A stretch of 64,000 bases of DNA from Verrucomicrobiota bacterium (GTDB lineage Bacteria > Pseudomonadota > Gammaproteobacteria > Coxiellales > Coxiellaceae). The notes under the pieces were generated by a model. It was not told the origin of the DNA, searched no databases, and saw only the letters and a program-made list of their open reading frames with translations. Positions 8,568 through 16,955 of the stretch are shown here, in pieces (the first letter of the stretch is position 1; each line of letters opens with the position of its first letter). The stretch is from contig JABDDU010000002.1 in NCBI GenBank assembly GCA_013287435.1, positions 1 to 64,000 of the forward strand, written 5' to 3'. The position numbers were made by a program, and so were the translations under genes.

Positions 8568-8830
8568 TCCAACTCTTTTATTTTTTTAAAACGAATACGC
8601 TTCGGCAAATTTTCTTCTTCTAACAGGCGACCCACTTCATCAAAAAATGAAACGCTGGAATCCCCTTTTTCGATTCTGGATAAAGTTGGCCTGCTGATCG
8701 AGGCGCGTTCAGCCATCAGCATCATAGGAAGTTGATGACTATGTGCTTTTGTAGCGAATAGCGCCAGGACAGGCGAGGGACCGAACCAGGGATGGTTCAT
8801 TTTTGAGCGGAAAAAGTGCATAGTCGTCAA
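8564..8830 (-). CDS. Small HTH (XRE/HipB-like) DNA-binding protein, possibly degenerate
   Basis: An 88-residue ORF with a clear helix-turn-helix core, MLMAERASISRPTLSRIEKG, as in HipB/XRE-type antitoxins. The expected start of the first HTH helices is odd (HFFRSKMNHPWFGPSPVLALFATKAHSHQLP) and the C-terminus is short, so the gene may be a remnant of an antitoxin whose toxin partner is gone. It overlaps the 3' end of the convergent methyltransferase gene by 4 bp. No toxin gene is adjacent. Confidence 0.5.
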   Translation of the reverse strand: MTTMHFFRSKMNHPWFGPSPVLALFATKAHSHQLPMMLMAERASISRPTLSRIEKGDSSVSFFDEVGRLLEEENLPKRIRFKKIKELD

Positions 8831-8939
8831 CTTTCCTGTAACAAAAAATTCCGAGCTGATTGATATGTGTTAACCGGATAAGCAGGAAAAGTGTTGCCAT
8901 TTTTCTTTAGACTTTTCCACCCGATCTAGTGATAATGTA

Positions 8940-9025
8940 ACAAAGAAAGTAACTATCCACCGATCAAAACTAGAATAAACCTCGAAGGTTCAATTTTGAT
9001 GGGATTTTTTGTAAGCTGAATAATT
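8940..9025. repeat. Hairpin sequence upstream of dotD, related to the 13063-13164 element
   Basis: ATCAAAA at 8963 and TTTTGAT ending at 9000 enclose a nested AACCT-CGA-AGGTT hairpin, followed by GGGATTTTTTGT. It could act as a rho-independent terminator or leader hairpin on the plus strand. The stretch CGAAGGTTCAATTTTGATGG and the nearby GCTGAATAATTA resemble the reverse complement of the 13063-13164 element, so it may be a decayed copy. The remainder of 8831-9098 shows nothing recognisable. Confidence 0.45.
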
Positions 9026-9110
9026 AACAAAGAAAATTAATGTTACGTTAAGGTAATGCAGGTAAGATGAGATTTCACATTCTCAGTTCCCTGAATCTAT
9101 GGAAGTCACA

Positions 9111-9632
9111 ATGAAAAAAATGACATGGAAATTCGCGCTTCTGCTCCCACTGTTTTTTTTATTAACCAGCTGCGATAGCGGCAAAAAAGTAGTTGATCTT
9201 CATTTAAAATATCTGTCTGCCGATACAGTACCCGCTCAAGTCACTGACGAACAATCACAAGAACAAATCGCAGAAGCGGCAACGGCTGTCGGCAAATCAT
9301 TACAAGCATTGTCTGCCGTACAAATGACGGTTCATCCACCGAAAAATTTAAGAAGACCTTTTAATCCCCAAGTAATCGGCATGGGCAAACTCGCTTCCAT
9401 TAGCTGGACAGGCCCGGTTCAACCCGTATTGAAAAAAATAGCAGAAGCAACGCATTATCACTTACAAGTGATTGGCAAAAAACCAGCGATACCGGTGCTG
9501 ATATCGCTCAACATTCACAATCGACCTATCGCCACTATTTTGCGTGACATCACGTATCAAATTGTAATGAAGGCGAATATCGCCGTGTACCCAAAATCAC
9601 GCACGATTGAGCTTCGTTATAACGGTAATTAA
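9111..9632 (+). CDS. dotD: DotD, outer-membrane lipoprotein of the Dot/Icm core
   Basis: DotD is a lipoprotein that, with DotC, places DotH in the outer membrane to form the Dot/Icm core complex. From the ATG at 9111 (GGAAG just upstream; a second ATG at 9099 is less well placed) the product is 173 residues. It has a lipoprotein signal ending LLTSC (Cys 21), a linker, and a C-terminal secretin-N0-like domain (about residues 85-170, with ISWTGPVQPVLKKIAEATHY). It leads a dotD-dotC-dotB operon, the same order as in Legionella. Confidence 0.93.
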   Translation: MKKMTWKFALLLPLFFLLTSCDSGKKVVDLHLKYLSADTVPAQVTDEQSQEQIAEAATAVGKSLQALSAVQMTVHPPKNLRRPFNPQVIGMGKLASISWTGPVQPVLKKIAEATHYHLQVIGKKPAIPVLISLNIHNRPIATILRDITYQIVMKANIAVYPKSRTIELRYNGN

Positions 9633-9646
9633 AAGGATAACGACGT

Positions 9647-10444
9647 GTGAAAGTTTTAAATTTCTTTAACACAACACTCGCCGCCATCGCTTTATGTTGT
9701 GTTACCACCACGTTTGCGAGTCCACCGGTGCTAAAAGCCGATGTGGGTTATATCGCCATGTATCATATTCCGGAAGGCGCTGATCAAGTGAACCCTATTC
9801 GTTTGGCCGGCATTCGGCAAGCCGCGACATCGCTCGGTGCACGCGGTGGTTTAGCGTGGGAAGCCAGAAATATTGATATGGCATTACGAGAAGAATCTAT
9901 TTTTATCGACCAAGTATTCGATTTTAATCAATTGCTGCTCGGCCACAATGTGTTGCCGCCCGTTTTAGTCCAAAGCGATAATAACTTAGACCTCGACAAT
10001 AACGACACGTTACGTATTGATGCAAAAACGTATCGCATTATTCGCTCTGCACGTTTTGTGACAGCGCCGCCGAATTGGCGTGATTATTTGTGGATGCGAT
10101 TTGATAGACCGCGACTCACCGATCGATCGTTATTACCACAAACGCAAGCAGAAGCAGAGGTGTGGAATTACTTTTTCAAAAAAGGATGGATCAAAGGAAG
10201 CGACCAAGCCGTCTCTATTTTTACCGATGACCTCAATCGATTAAAACGCGATATGTTGGGCATGATTCTTTATCGAAAATTATTAGCGCTACACATGGTC
10301 AGCCCACCTTTTGTCGCTAGCGCAAATTTGGGTGTTACTGGTGATGCAACACAACTGCGTATTAACGATGAGGTATTGCGTATTACGGCACAATCTGAAT
10401 TACAACCGAATCCGCAACTGTGGAGACCGGTGATAACGAAGTGA
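9647..10444 (+). CDS. dotC: DotC, Dot/Icm outer-membrane assembly protein
   Basis: DotC works with DotD to localise DotH to the outer membrane. The 265-residue product starts at GTG (9647) behind AAAAGGA and has a signal peptide (about residues 1-24). Typical DotC features include ARGGLAWEARNIDMAL and NWRDYLWM near residue 140. DotC is a lipoprotein in Legionella; here the cysteines in the signal lie in ALCC, which is not a canonical lipobox, so lipidation is uncertain. Only 14 bp separate it from dotD. Confidence 0.93.
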   Translation: MKVLNFFNTTLAAIALCCVTTTFASPPVLKADVGYIAMYHIPEGADQVNPIRLAGIRQAATSLGARGGLAWEARNIDMALREESIFIDQVFDFNQLLLGHNVLPPVLVQSDNNLDLDNNDTLRIDAKTYRIIRSARFVTAPPNWRDYLWMRFDRPRLTDRSLLPQTQAEAEVWNYFFKKGWIKGSDQAVSIFTDDLNRLKRDMLGMILYRKLLALHMVSPPFVASANLGVTGDATQLRINDEVLRITAQSELQPNPQLWRPVITK

Positions 10445-10549
10445 TCAGTTATCAGTAATCAGTGTCAGAGGCATATTTTTAGTTTATCTTTACTGATCGC
10501 TGATCGCTGATCACTGATAACAGATAACTTCCCACTAACCGAGGTTCTT
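10445..10549. repeat. Composite intergenic repeat between dotC and dotB
   Basis: ATCAGTTATCAGTAATCAGTGTCAGAGGC, an AT-rich core, then CTGATCGCTGATCGCTGATCACTGATAACAG. It carries the CCTCTGACACTGA word on the opposite strand to the 5.7 and 7.0 kb copies. CGAGG for dotB follows immediately. Confidence 0.75.
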
Positions 10550-11683
10550 GTGCCCGAACAAACAGATGAATCTTTCCAATACCCCAAAGAACCCACGCGT
10601 TTCGAGCAAAAAAACGTAGATGATTTATTGGTGTTTTGTCATCGCCTTGGTGCCTCTGATATTACCATTCAGACCGGCGAACCCATTGTCGTGGAAATCC
10701 ACGGTCGCATTCATAAAATCACGAAACGCAAATTAGCCAATACGGAAGCAGGCGATATATTGAATGCGTTGTACGGGCCAAACGGCACCACACAAATTAT
10801 GCGCGGCACTGATTTGGATACGCATTACGAAGTGCGCCCGACACGCAATGAACGCTTTCGTTATCGCGTGAATGGTGTGGGTTGTTATGTTGAAGGTCAC
10901 GAAGGCATACAAATTACCCTTCGAACGATTCCTTCCATGCCGCCGGAATTATCCACGCTCAATTTACCGCAACCGATTCTCGACGCCATGGCGCCGCAAC
11001 AAGGTATTGTTTATATCACGGGTGCGACAGGTTCCGGCAAAAGCACCTTATTAGCTTCAATCATTAGACGATTAGCAGAAGAAGAAAAAGGCAATCGTAA
11101 AATTCTGACGTACGAAGCACCGATTGAATTCGTTTATGACAATATCATCATGCCGTCATCGCTCGTTGCACAATCTGAAATTCCTCGGCATTTACCGTCT
11201 TTTGCGGAAGGTGTTCGCAATGCCTTGCGACGCAAACCGCATTTAATTTTAGTCGGTGAAGCGCGCGATCCAGAAACGATCAGTGCAGCACTTGAAGCGG
11301 CATTAACGGGGCATCCGGTTTATACGACATTACACACGAATGGCGTAGCCGAAACAATTCGACGTTTGGTCGGCAGTTTTCCGCAAGAAGAACGCTTAGG
11401 TCGCACAATTGATATTGTTGAAACGGTACGATTAATTGTATGGCAACGATTAGTGCCATCCGTCGACGGTAAACGAATTGCACTGCGAGAATATCTGGTT
11501 TTCTCCGAAGAAATACGCGATAAATTACTAGACAGCGATCCTGAAAATATCACACAAACCACGCGTCAATTATTACTGGAGCACGGTCAACCCATGCTGA
11601 CGGATGTTGAGGTAAAGTTTAAAGAAGGGCTTTTATCGGATCGGTGGTATCAAATTCTGACGGCTCGATTGAAGCATATTTAG
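10550..11683 (+). CDS. dotB: DotB, cytosolic secretion ATPase
   Basis: DotB is a PilT/VirB11-like hexameric ATPase that is recruited with DotO to the cytosolic face of the Dot/Icm machine. The 377-residue product begins at GTG (10550) after CCGAGGTTCTT. It has an N-terminal PAS-like domain (FCHRLGASDITIQTGEP), Walker A GATGSGKST at 158-166, the Asp/Walker B region LILVGEARDPET near 228-239 and the His-box TTLHTNG near 261-267. Third gene of dotDCB. Confidence 0.97.
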   Translation: MPEQTDESFQYPKEPTRFEQKNVDDLLVFCHRLGASDITIQTGEPIVVEIHGRIHKITKRKLANTEAGDILNALYGPNGTTQIMRGTDLDTHYEVRPTRNERFRYRVNGVGCYVEGHEGIQITLRTIPSMPPELSTLNLPQPILDAMAPQQGIVYITGATGSGKSTLLASIIRRLAEEEKGNRKILTYEAPIEFVYDNIIMPSSLVAQSEIPRHLPSFAEGVRNALRRKPHLILVGEARDPETISAALEAALTGHPVYTTLHTNGVAETIRRLVGSFPQEERLGRTIDIVETVRLIVWQRLVPSVDGKRIALREYLVFSEEIRDKLLDSDPENITQTTRQLLLEHGQPMLTDVEVKFKEGLLSDRWYQILTARLKHI

Positions 11684-11717
11684 GGTGAGTGTGAGGATCG
11701 GAGGCACCACTTAGAGC

Positions 11718-13061
11718 ATGAAATACATCAAAGCTAGGAAAGATCTACTTTACATCCTCAACCCACTCTTAATTATCCTTGGCATTTATTTATTTTGTTA
11801 TTTCCCCCATGCAATTACCCCTTGTTTTTATGCATTTTGGATCGCTGCTGTTGTTGCGTTATTTTTAATTATTTCGCCTTATGGCAATCAGCGATTCATT
11901 CAAAAAAACAGGGATGCGGATCAACCCTTATCCTGGCGACCCTGGTTTTTCTACATTTTATTATTAGAATTGACGTTATACGGCATTTATTGTGGAATCA
12001 GTTTTATTGATGGCCAAGCATTTCCTATCAATGGGCCTATAAATACAGCACTTTTTTCACAGTCATTACAAACACAATTATTACAGTATGGATTATTTCC
12101 GTGGTCGTTATATGGCGTTATTGCAATCGGCATGGGCGTTTTAGCCTATCGTGAACAAACCGATGCCTATTTCAGCAATTTAATGAAACCGTTTACAAAA
12201 CAAGAGCCGGACGGAGGATGGAGCTTACTGTTTAATATTGGTTGCCGCCGTTTAACGCTGTTTGGATTAGGCACGACATTACTGTTTATGATTTTTCTGA
12301 TCATGAGTTTTGTCACATCACCCACAATACATTTAGCCTATGGTTTTCAAACATCCGCCTTATTAACCACATTATTTTTATTTGCCGCAACGTTTTCAAA
12401 ATTAGTTAATCGTTATGTAAAACGCCTTTTTTCACGGCATATTTCAACAATAATCAGTTTTCCATTATTATGTCTCGTACTGGCGTTGATTACTTTATTG
12501 CTGAGTGCCGTCACAACAGAGATATCGAAACACACAAGCATGCAAGCAGCTCCTGAATTTATCACAACCTGGATTGCTTACAATCGCTCATCGGCGTGGT
12601 CTATTTTTTCAGTGATGTGGTGGATTTGCCTAACACCGATCGTGAGTGGTTTTATTATTCGCGTCTCAAAAGGCTATAAAATACGGCATATTTTGTTAGG
12701 TGTGTTGGCGTTGCCTGTTGCAATCAGTGTATATTTTCTTTTTTTCAGTCAAACGGTACTGACTGTTTCGCCCATGCTCATCAAAACACTGTCTCTGCTT
12801 TCTTTTTTGATTGTATTGCCGCTGTTGGTTAATCACGCGAATGCATCCAATGCGATTGTGTCGTATTTTCCAAAAGACGGAATCATTAAGCAGCGTGATC
12901 AGCAACCGTTTTTTGTTAGGCTCACACAACTCACCATTATCGGCTTATATTTTTATCTGGTCATTGGTATTAATGGCGTTAGTTTATTTTTATTTGCACC
13001 GAATTTTTTGGGAATTGCGAGTATGTTGATGACGGTTTTTGCGATTTTGAAAAATCTTTAA
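11718..13061 (+). CDS. Polytopic membrane protein, divergent BCCT-like transporter
   Basis: A 447-residue protein with about 11-12 hydrophobic segments. Two places recall the betaine/carnitine/choline transporter family: LFPWSLYGVIAIGMGVLAYRE (BCCT: HWGLHxWAxYAxxxLxxAYxxYR) and WWICLTPIVSGFIIRVSKGY (BCCT: WWISWxPFVGxFIARISRGR), the latter followed by a matching IRHILLGVLALP. The protein is shorter than most BCCTs and lacks several of the conserved tryptophans, so the substrate is unknown. It follows dotB by 34 bp, with a GTGAGTGTGAG repeat and GGAGGCACC between. Confidence 0.5.
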   Translation: MKYIKARKDLLYILNPLLIILGIYLFCYFPHAITPCFYAFWIAAVVALFLIISPYGNQRFIQKNRDADQPLSWRPWFFYILLLELTLYGIYCGISFIDGQAFPINGPINTALFSQSLQTQLLQYGLFPWSLYGVIAIGMGVLAYREQTDAYFSNLMKPFTKQEPDGGWSLLFNIGCRRLTLFGLGTTLLFMIFLIMSFVTSPTIHLAYGFQTSALLTTLFLFAATFSKLVNRYVKRLFSRHISTIISFPLLCLVLALITLLLSAVTTEISKHTSMQAAPEFITTWIAYNRSSAWSIFSVMWWICLTPIVSGFIIRVSKGYKIRHILLGVLALPVAISVYFLFFSQTVLTVSPMLIKTLSLLSFLIVLPLLVNHANASNAIVSYFPKDGIIKQRDQQPFFVRLTQLTIIGLYFYLVIGINGVSLFLFAPNFLGIASMLMTVFAILKNL

Positions 13062-13062
13062 C

Positions 13063-13164
13063 TATTCAGCATGTTTCAGGGAGGTCCATTTTTGCGCTCT
13101 TTTTTGTGAAAAATAGCATCAAAACTGGACCTTCGCGGTAATGCAACTCTCCTATTGCTGAATA
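13063..13164. mobile_element. 102-bp inverted-repeat element (MITE-like)
   Basis: Bounded by TATTCAGCA and its exact complement TGCTGAATA, with inner inverted repeats GGTCCATTTTTG/CAAAACTGGACC. No ORF. It lies between the BCCT-like gene and the convergent hicB, where it may also act as a hairpin terminator. A related, decayed sequence lies at about 8940-9025. No convincing target duplication was found. Confidence 0.6.
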
Positions 13165-13177
13165 ATTACAAAAATCT

Positions 13178-13552
13178 TTAGTCGTTTTCATCCAATCTCC
13201 GCTCCGCCAATTTTCTTCCAACCCCTTCGGCTAACAACGTTGCCGCCAACATATTTAAACTCACGCCTTCAATTTTCGCATGTAATGCAAGCGCTGCGTG
13301 CAAATGCTTAGGCACACGAATTCTCCATTGACCACTATACCGCGAGGCAACACTGGGTTCCGGTATGGGATCACCAAATTCTTTTGCCGCAGAAATCCAA
13401 CATTTAATCGCTGATTTAATATCATGTAATGCTTCTTCTACGGTTTCTCCATCACCGTAACAACCCAGTAGATCAGGAACTTCCGCAAAATAACCACCTC
13501 CTTCTTCTTCAGTCAATGGGCGCACCAGAATCGGATAATCATAAGGATTCAT
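13178..13552 (-). CDS. hicB: HicB-type antitoxin (RNase H-like fold plus ribbon-helix-helix)
   Basis: HicB neutralises the HicA mRNA interferase and represses its own operon. The 124-residue product starts at the ATG at 13552 (GGAG seven bases upstream). The N-terminal part has EEGGGYFAEVPDLLGCYGDG and EEALHDIKSAIKCWISAAKE, the HicB partial RNase-H fold; the C-terminal part has WRIRVPKHLHAALALHAKIE, matching an RHH DNA-binding domain. The only upstream partner is a truncated hicA, so this antitoxin appears orphaned. Confidence 0.85.
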   Translation of the reverse strand: MNPYDYPILVRPLTEEEGGGYFAEVPDLLGCYGDGETVEEALHDIKSAIKCWISAAKEFGDPIPEPSVASRYSGQWRIRVPKHLHAALALHAKIEGVSLNMLAATLLAEGVGRKLAERRLDEND

Positions 13553-13591
13553 GTTTTTTCTCCACTTCAAAAATTAAGCCAATAAATAATT

Positions 13592-13696
13592 TTATGTAAA
13601 CCGGTTTAATCGGTTTGCGTGCTGGATCAGATCATTAATCCGCCAATCACGCGGGTTATTGATCATTTTTTCAAGCTTTTTTTCTATTTTACTCAT
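13592..13696 (-). pseudogene. hicA: Truncated HicA toxin remnant
   Basis: Reads MSKIEKKLEKMINNPRDWRI, the usual N-terminal helix of HicA (MSKxEKLLEKxLNNPRDWRxxDL), but stops after 34 codons. The double-stranded-RNA-binding part with the catalytic Gly-Ser-His motif (normally residues 35-80) is absent. It lies 40 bp upstream of hicB in the usual toxin-antitoxin order, so it is read as a decayed toxin. Confidence 0.7.
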
Positions 13697-13802
13697 ACGA
13701 CGGTACCTTTGGTGGAACCTTATGTCAACGCATTTAATGTCAACATCATAATCGAGTAAAAAATTTCTTTGTATCCGTGTTTTTAATTTTTTTATTTTTA
13801 GG

Positions 13803-13831
13803 TTGCAATTGCCTTTGTACTCATGTACCAT
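13803..13831 (+). promoter_or_regulatory. Candidate promoter and TrpR-like operator for the trpXYZ-trpR locus
   Basis: TTGCAA (13803-13808) and TACCAT (13826-13831) are 17 bp apart, a plausible sigma-70 promoter. The spacer contains GTACTCATGTAC (13817-13828), an inverted GTAC pair similar to GTACT half-sites of TrpR operators. The gene for a TrpR protein is three genes downstream. The match is short, so this is a hypothesis. Confidence 0.3.
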
Positions 13832-13865
13832 TACATCAGTATTTTTATTAATCAGAGGTAACACC

Positions 13866-14825
13866 ATGAAACGAACAGTCACAATAGCAGCGGTTTGCGT
13901 ATTAACGTCGATCAGCACTTTATCCATCGGAAACACAACTGCAAAACCTATAACCGTAGGAATCTTGGTGCCAGTGGCCATACCTGCCATGACGCAAATT
14001 GTGAATGGTTTTGAGGCTTCTTTAAATAAGGCATCCACCGTACCTGTAAAATATTTGGTGAAAAATGCGCAAGGGGATGCCAATATTCAACGATCGATTT
14101 TACAAGAATTTAATTCTCTGCATGTCAACTTAGTGGCACCGATTGGAACCGATGCCGCACAAATGAGTATTGCCATGGTGCGCAATACGCCCATCATCGG
14201 CATTGCTGCAAATCATCTGAAATCACAGGCCAAAAAAGCGAATAATCCTAATGTTACCGGCGTGACCAGCAAGGTTCCGCCCACGGAACGGATCAATTTT
14301 ATTCACGCTGTATTACCGAACATTAAGAAATTAACCATTGTGTATAGCGCTGATGCTCGCATTTTTAATCAAGTGCAACAAATGACAGTTGCCGCAAACA
14401 AAGATCATATTATCGTGCAAAAATTAATGGTCTCACAATTATCGGATATGTATACGCTCAGCAAAACGATTGCAGCCAATTCGCAAGCGATATTTATTTT
14501 AAAAGATGAGTTGGTTGTTAGCGGAATCAATACGCTGTTACAACAAGCACGCATCAAACACATTCCCGTCATTGCATCAGACGATGGCTCTGTCAGCAAA
14601 GGTGCAGCATTTGCGTTAGGCGTTTCTGAATATCAAACGGGTGTTGATGCCGGAAAAATCGCAGCAAGCATTTTAAGCGGTAAAAATGCAGCAGAAATGC
14701 CGATTCATGTGATGACACATTATTTTGTGTTTTTAAATCCAGCGGCTGCGAAGAAGCAAAATGTGAATCCTGTGGTTGTAAAAACTGCGGCAAAAAGAAT
14801 GGGATATAAAGTGGAAATGGTGTGA
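13866..14825 (+). CDS. trpX: ABC importer substrate-binding protein, TrpX type
   Basis: A 319-residue periplasmic binding protein of the family (COG2984 type) that serves tryptophan/tyrosine importers. The ATG at 13866 follows AGAGGTAACACC. A signal peptide (about residues 1-26) precedes ITVGILVPVAIPAMTQIVNG, and the two-lobed fold motifs PIIGIAANH, KKLTIVYSADA and HIPVIASDDGSVSKGA are present. It is followed by a matching permease and ATPase and then trpR, which argues for tryptophan as substrate. The genes downstream are separated by repeat arrays but have the same direction. Confidence 0.8.
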   Translation: MKRTVTIAAVCVLTSISTLSIGNTTAKPITVGILVPVAIPAMTQIVNGFEASLNKASTVPVKYLVKNAQGDANIQRSILQEFNSLHVNLVAPIGTDAAQMSIAMVRNTPIIGIAANHLKSQAKKANNPNVTGVTSKVPPTERINFIHAVLPNIKKLTIVYSADARIFNQVQQMTVAANKDHIIVQKLMVSQLSDMYTLSKTIAANSQAIFILKDELVVSGINTLLQQARIKHIPVIASDDGSVSKGAAFALGVSEYQTGVDAGKIAASILSGKNAAEMPIHVMTHYFVFLNPAAAKKQNVNPVVVKTAAKRMGYKVEMV

Positions 14826-14828
14826 GTG

Positions 14829-14921
14829 TGAGTAACTGATCACTGATCACTGATCACTGATCACTGATCACTGATAACTGATAACTGATAACTGATCACT
14901 GATAACTGATAACTGATAACT
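14829..14921. repeat. CTGATCA/CTGATAA heptamer array between trpX and trpY
   Basis: About twelve heptamers alternating ACTGATC and ACTGATA fill most of the gap after the trpX stop. TGA occurs every 7 bp, so all three plus-strand frames are closed repeatedly; no Shine-Dalgarno stands out before trpY. Confidence 0.95.
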
Positions 14922-14926
14922 AACTT

Positions 14927-15820
14927 ATGTTAACCATCTTATTAAATACATTACAGCAAACATTAATCTTCCTGCCACTCACCCTCGGCGTTTATTTAAG
15001 TTACGACATTTTAATGGTGACTGATTTAACCGTCGAAGGAACGTTTGTGTTGGGCGCTGCGATTTTTGCGCGTTTTATAACGCTCGGCTTTAGTCAAACG
15101 ATCAGTATCATCGCAGGATTACTGGGTGGAATGATCATTGGAATGTTAGTCACGATCATGCAACGCGTTGCAAAAATTAATTCATTGATTGCCGGCATTC
15201 TCGCAACATTTATGTTATACAGTGTCAATTTTGGCGTGATGAATCGCCCCAATATTAGTTTGCTTAATAACCATATTTTTTTACAACATTTACAAGATTA
15301 TTTTCCCAATACATTAACCTTATTTCTTATCGGGTTTACCGTTATTTTAGGTTTATTACTGTATTTATTTTTGCAAAGTCAAACAGGGTTATATCTACGC
15401 GCTTTTGGCAGCAGCCCACATTTATTGAAAAAACTCGGTAAAAAACCGGCGTTATATTTGGGGTTGGGATTAGCCATGAGTAATACTTTATCGGCATTAT
15501 GCGGCATTATGACGGCGCAGGTGGATGGCTATGCGGATATTTCTATGGGATTAGGTGTTGCACTCACCGCCATTGGCGCTGTGGTTATTGGAAAAAAATT
15601 AGTCTCAGGATTAATAATATCAGATCGTTTTAGTGCAGTGATTGGAATGACGGGTTGCTTTGTAGGTGCATTTATTTATTTTTTAATTGTGAATGGATTT
15701 TTAGTGATGGGCATTAATCCTATTTATTTAAAATTATTATTAGGATTGGTACTTGTCGCTTTTTTATCGACGGCACATTATACCAAGCAGCGCGGGGAAT
15801 TATATGCGATGGTGGATTAG
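14927..15820 (+). CDS. trpY: ABC importer permease, TrpY type
   Basis: A 297-residue inner-membrane permease of the COG4120 family (LivH-like), with eight or nine hydrophobic segments. The N-terminal block YLSYDILMVTDLTVEGTFVL and the later ALTAIGAVVIGKKL are characteristic of these permeases. It pairs with the substrate-binding and ATPase genes on either side. The 5' flank is the heptamer array and the 3' flank begins the GTGAGT array one base after the stop. Confidence 0.82.
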   Translation: MLTILLNTLQQTLIFLPLTLGVYLSYDILMVTDLTVEGTFVLGAAIFARFITLGFSQTISIIAGLLGGMIIGMLVTIMQRVAKINSLIAGILATFMLYSVNFGVMNRPNISLLNNHIFLQHLQDYFPNTLTLFLIGFTVILGLLLYLFLQSQTGLYLRAFGSSPHLLKKLGKKPALYLGLGLAMSNTLSALCGIMTAQVDGYADISMGLGVALTAIGAVVIGKKLVSGLIISDRFSAVIGMTGCFVGAFIYFLIVNGFLVMGINPIYLKLLLGLVLVAFLSTAHYTKQRGELYAMVD

Positions 15821-15869
15821 TGTGAGTGTGAGTGTGAGTGTGAGTGTGAGTGTGAGTGTGAGTGTGAGT
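15821..15869. repeat. (GTGAGT)8 array between trpY and trpZ
   Basis: A clean hexamer array starts one base after the trpY TAG and runs to within 6 bp of the trpZ ATG, replacing any normal ribosome-binding site. Confidence 0.97.
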
Positions 15870-15874
15870 AAAAT

Positions 15875-16618
15875 ATGAAACCATTAATTGAACTTAAAAA
15901 AACATATTTTTCAACGGGTGAAAAAAATATTCTTAATGACATCACCACTTCAATTTTACCAGGCGATTTTGTGGTTATACTGGGTGGCAATGGTTCCGGA
16001 AAAAGCACGTTATTAAAATTATTAAATCGTACCTATTATCACACCAAGGGAACTATTTTTTTTAAAAATAAACCGATTGACTCCTACGATTTTAAATCAC
16101 TTCGACAAGAAATGGTCACCTTGACACAATTTATTTCGGAAAGTATTTTTGCGGATTTAACGATTGAAGAAAATGCACTGTTAATTGAGTCATCTTATTT
16201 ACAAGCCGCAAAAAAATCATTTTGTAAAAAACAATTGTTAGCGGAATTACCGGATTATTTGTCGCAATTTAATCCTCGATTGGTAAAATCATTAAAAACG
16301 CGCGTAAAATATTTATCCGGTGGAGAACAACAAATGCTTGCATTTGCGCTATATTTACGTCAACAACCCGATTTATTATTGCTGGATGAACCCACGAGCG
16401 CACTGGATCCTAAAAAAGCCGATCAAGTAATGGAATTTGTTAGCACTATCATTCGGCAAAAACAGATTACTTGCTTAATGACGACACACCAGTTAAATTA
16501 TGCTTTAAAATACGGTAATCGGTTAATGGCAATTCGCGATGGTGAATTGGTGTTTGAAGCCAATGCATCAGAAAAAGAAAAATTATCCATGGCGGATTTA
16601 TTGAAGTATTGTTATTAA
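15875..16618 (+). CDS. trpZ: ABC importer ATP-binding protein, TrpZ type
   Basis: A 247-residue ABC ATPase (COG1101 family) with Walker A GGNGSGKST (about 38-46), signature LSGGEQQ, Walker B LLLLDEPTSALDP and an H-loop in MTTHQLNYAL. It powers the importer formed with the two preceding genes. No good Shine-Dalgarno is visible; GTGAGTAAA directly precedes the ATG, so translation may depend on coupling or on the repeat itself. Confidence 0.85.
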   Translation: MKPLIELKKTYFSTGEKNILNDITTSILPGDFVVILGGNGSGKSTLLKLLNRTYYHTKGTIFFKNKPIDSYDFKSLRQEMVTLTQFISESIFADLTIEENALLIESSYLQAAKKSFCKKQLLAELPDYLSQFNPRLVKSLKTRVKYLSGGEQQMLAFALYLRQQPDLLLLDEPTSALDPKKADQVMEFVSTIIRQKQITCLMTTHQLNYALKYGNRLMAIRDGELVFEANASEKEKLSMADLLKYCY

Positions 16619-16663
16619 CGCTCGTTAACACTCGCGTCTCCCTGTTGAGACTGGGAAGTAATC

Positions 16664-16933
16664 ATGAACACCTGGAAATCATTTCTCACCTTGTGTTTAA
16701 AAGCACATAACACAGAAGAATTATCGCGCTTGCTCGATTGTTTTTTAACGATTGAAGAAAAAGAAGTCATTGCGGATCGTTTTTCAATTATTAAAGGTTT
16801 GCTTGATGAAAAACAAACACAACGTGAAATGGCTGAAAAATTAAATGTCAGTATCGCCAAAATTACCCGAGGATCAAACGCGTTAAAATCTGTTGATCCG
16901 AAACTAAAAGCGTTTTTAAAAAAAAATATTTGA
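16664..16933 (+). CDS. trpR: Trp operon repressor family protein
   Basis: TrpR binds L-tryptophan and represses tryptophan biosynthesis or uptake genes. The 89-residue product has the TrpR helical core, with LTIEEKEVIADRFSIIKGLL and the reader-helix segment SIAKITRGSNALK, which matches the family signature (GIATITRGSNSLK). GGAAG precedes the ATG. Its position after trpXYZ suggests it controls the importer. The 3' end formerly overlapped dnaQ; the MITE at 16956 now separates them. Confidence 0.9.
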   Translation: MNTWKSFLTLCLKAHNTEELSRLLDCFLTIEEKEVIADRFSIIKGLLDEKQTQREMAEKLNVSIAKITRGSNALKSVDPKLKAFLKKNI

Positions 16934-16955
16934 ACGTCCCTGTTTCTCTAAAAAC

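Noticed and set aside
13592..14083. 163-residue minus-strand ORF
   Set aside because: Mostly antisense to trpX; only its last 34 codons match HicA, so only that part was kept as a pseudogene.
15817..16008. ORF with a (Ser-His)n tail and similar ECEC/SHSH frames at 20205, 57619 and 57674
   Set aside because: They are readings of the hexamer arrays and overlap real genes on the other strand.
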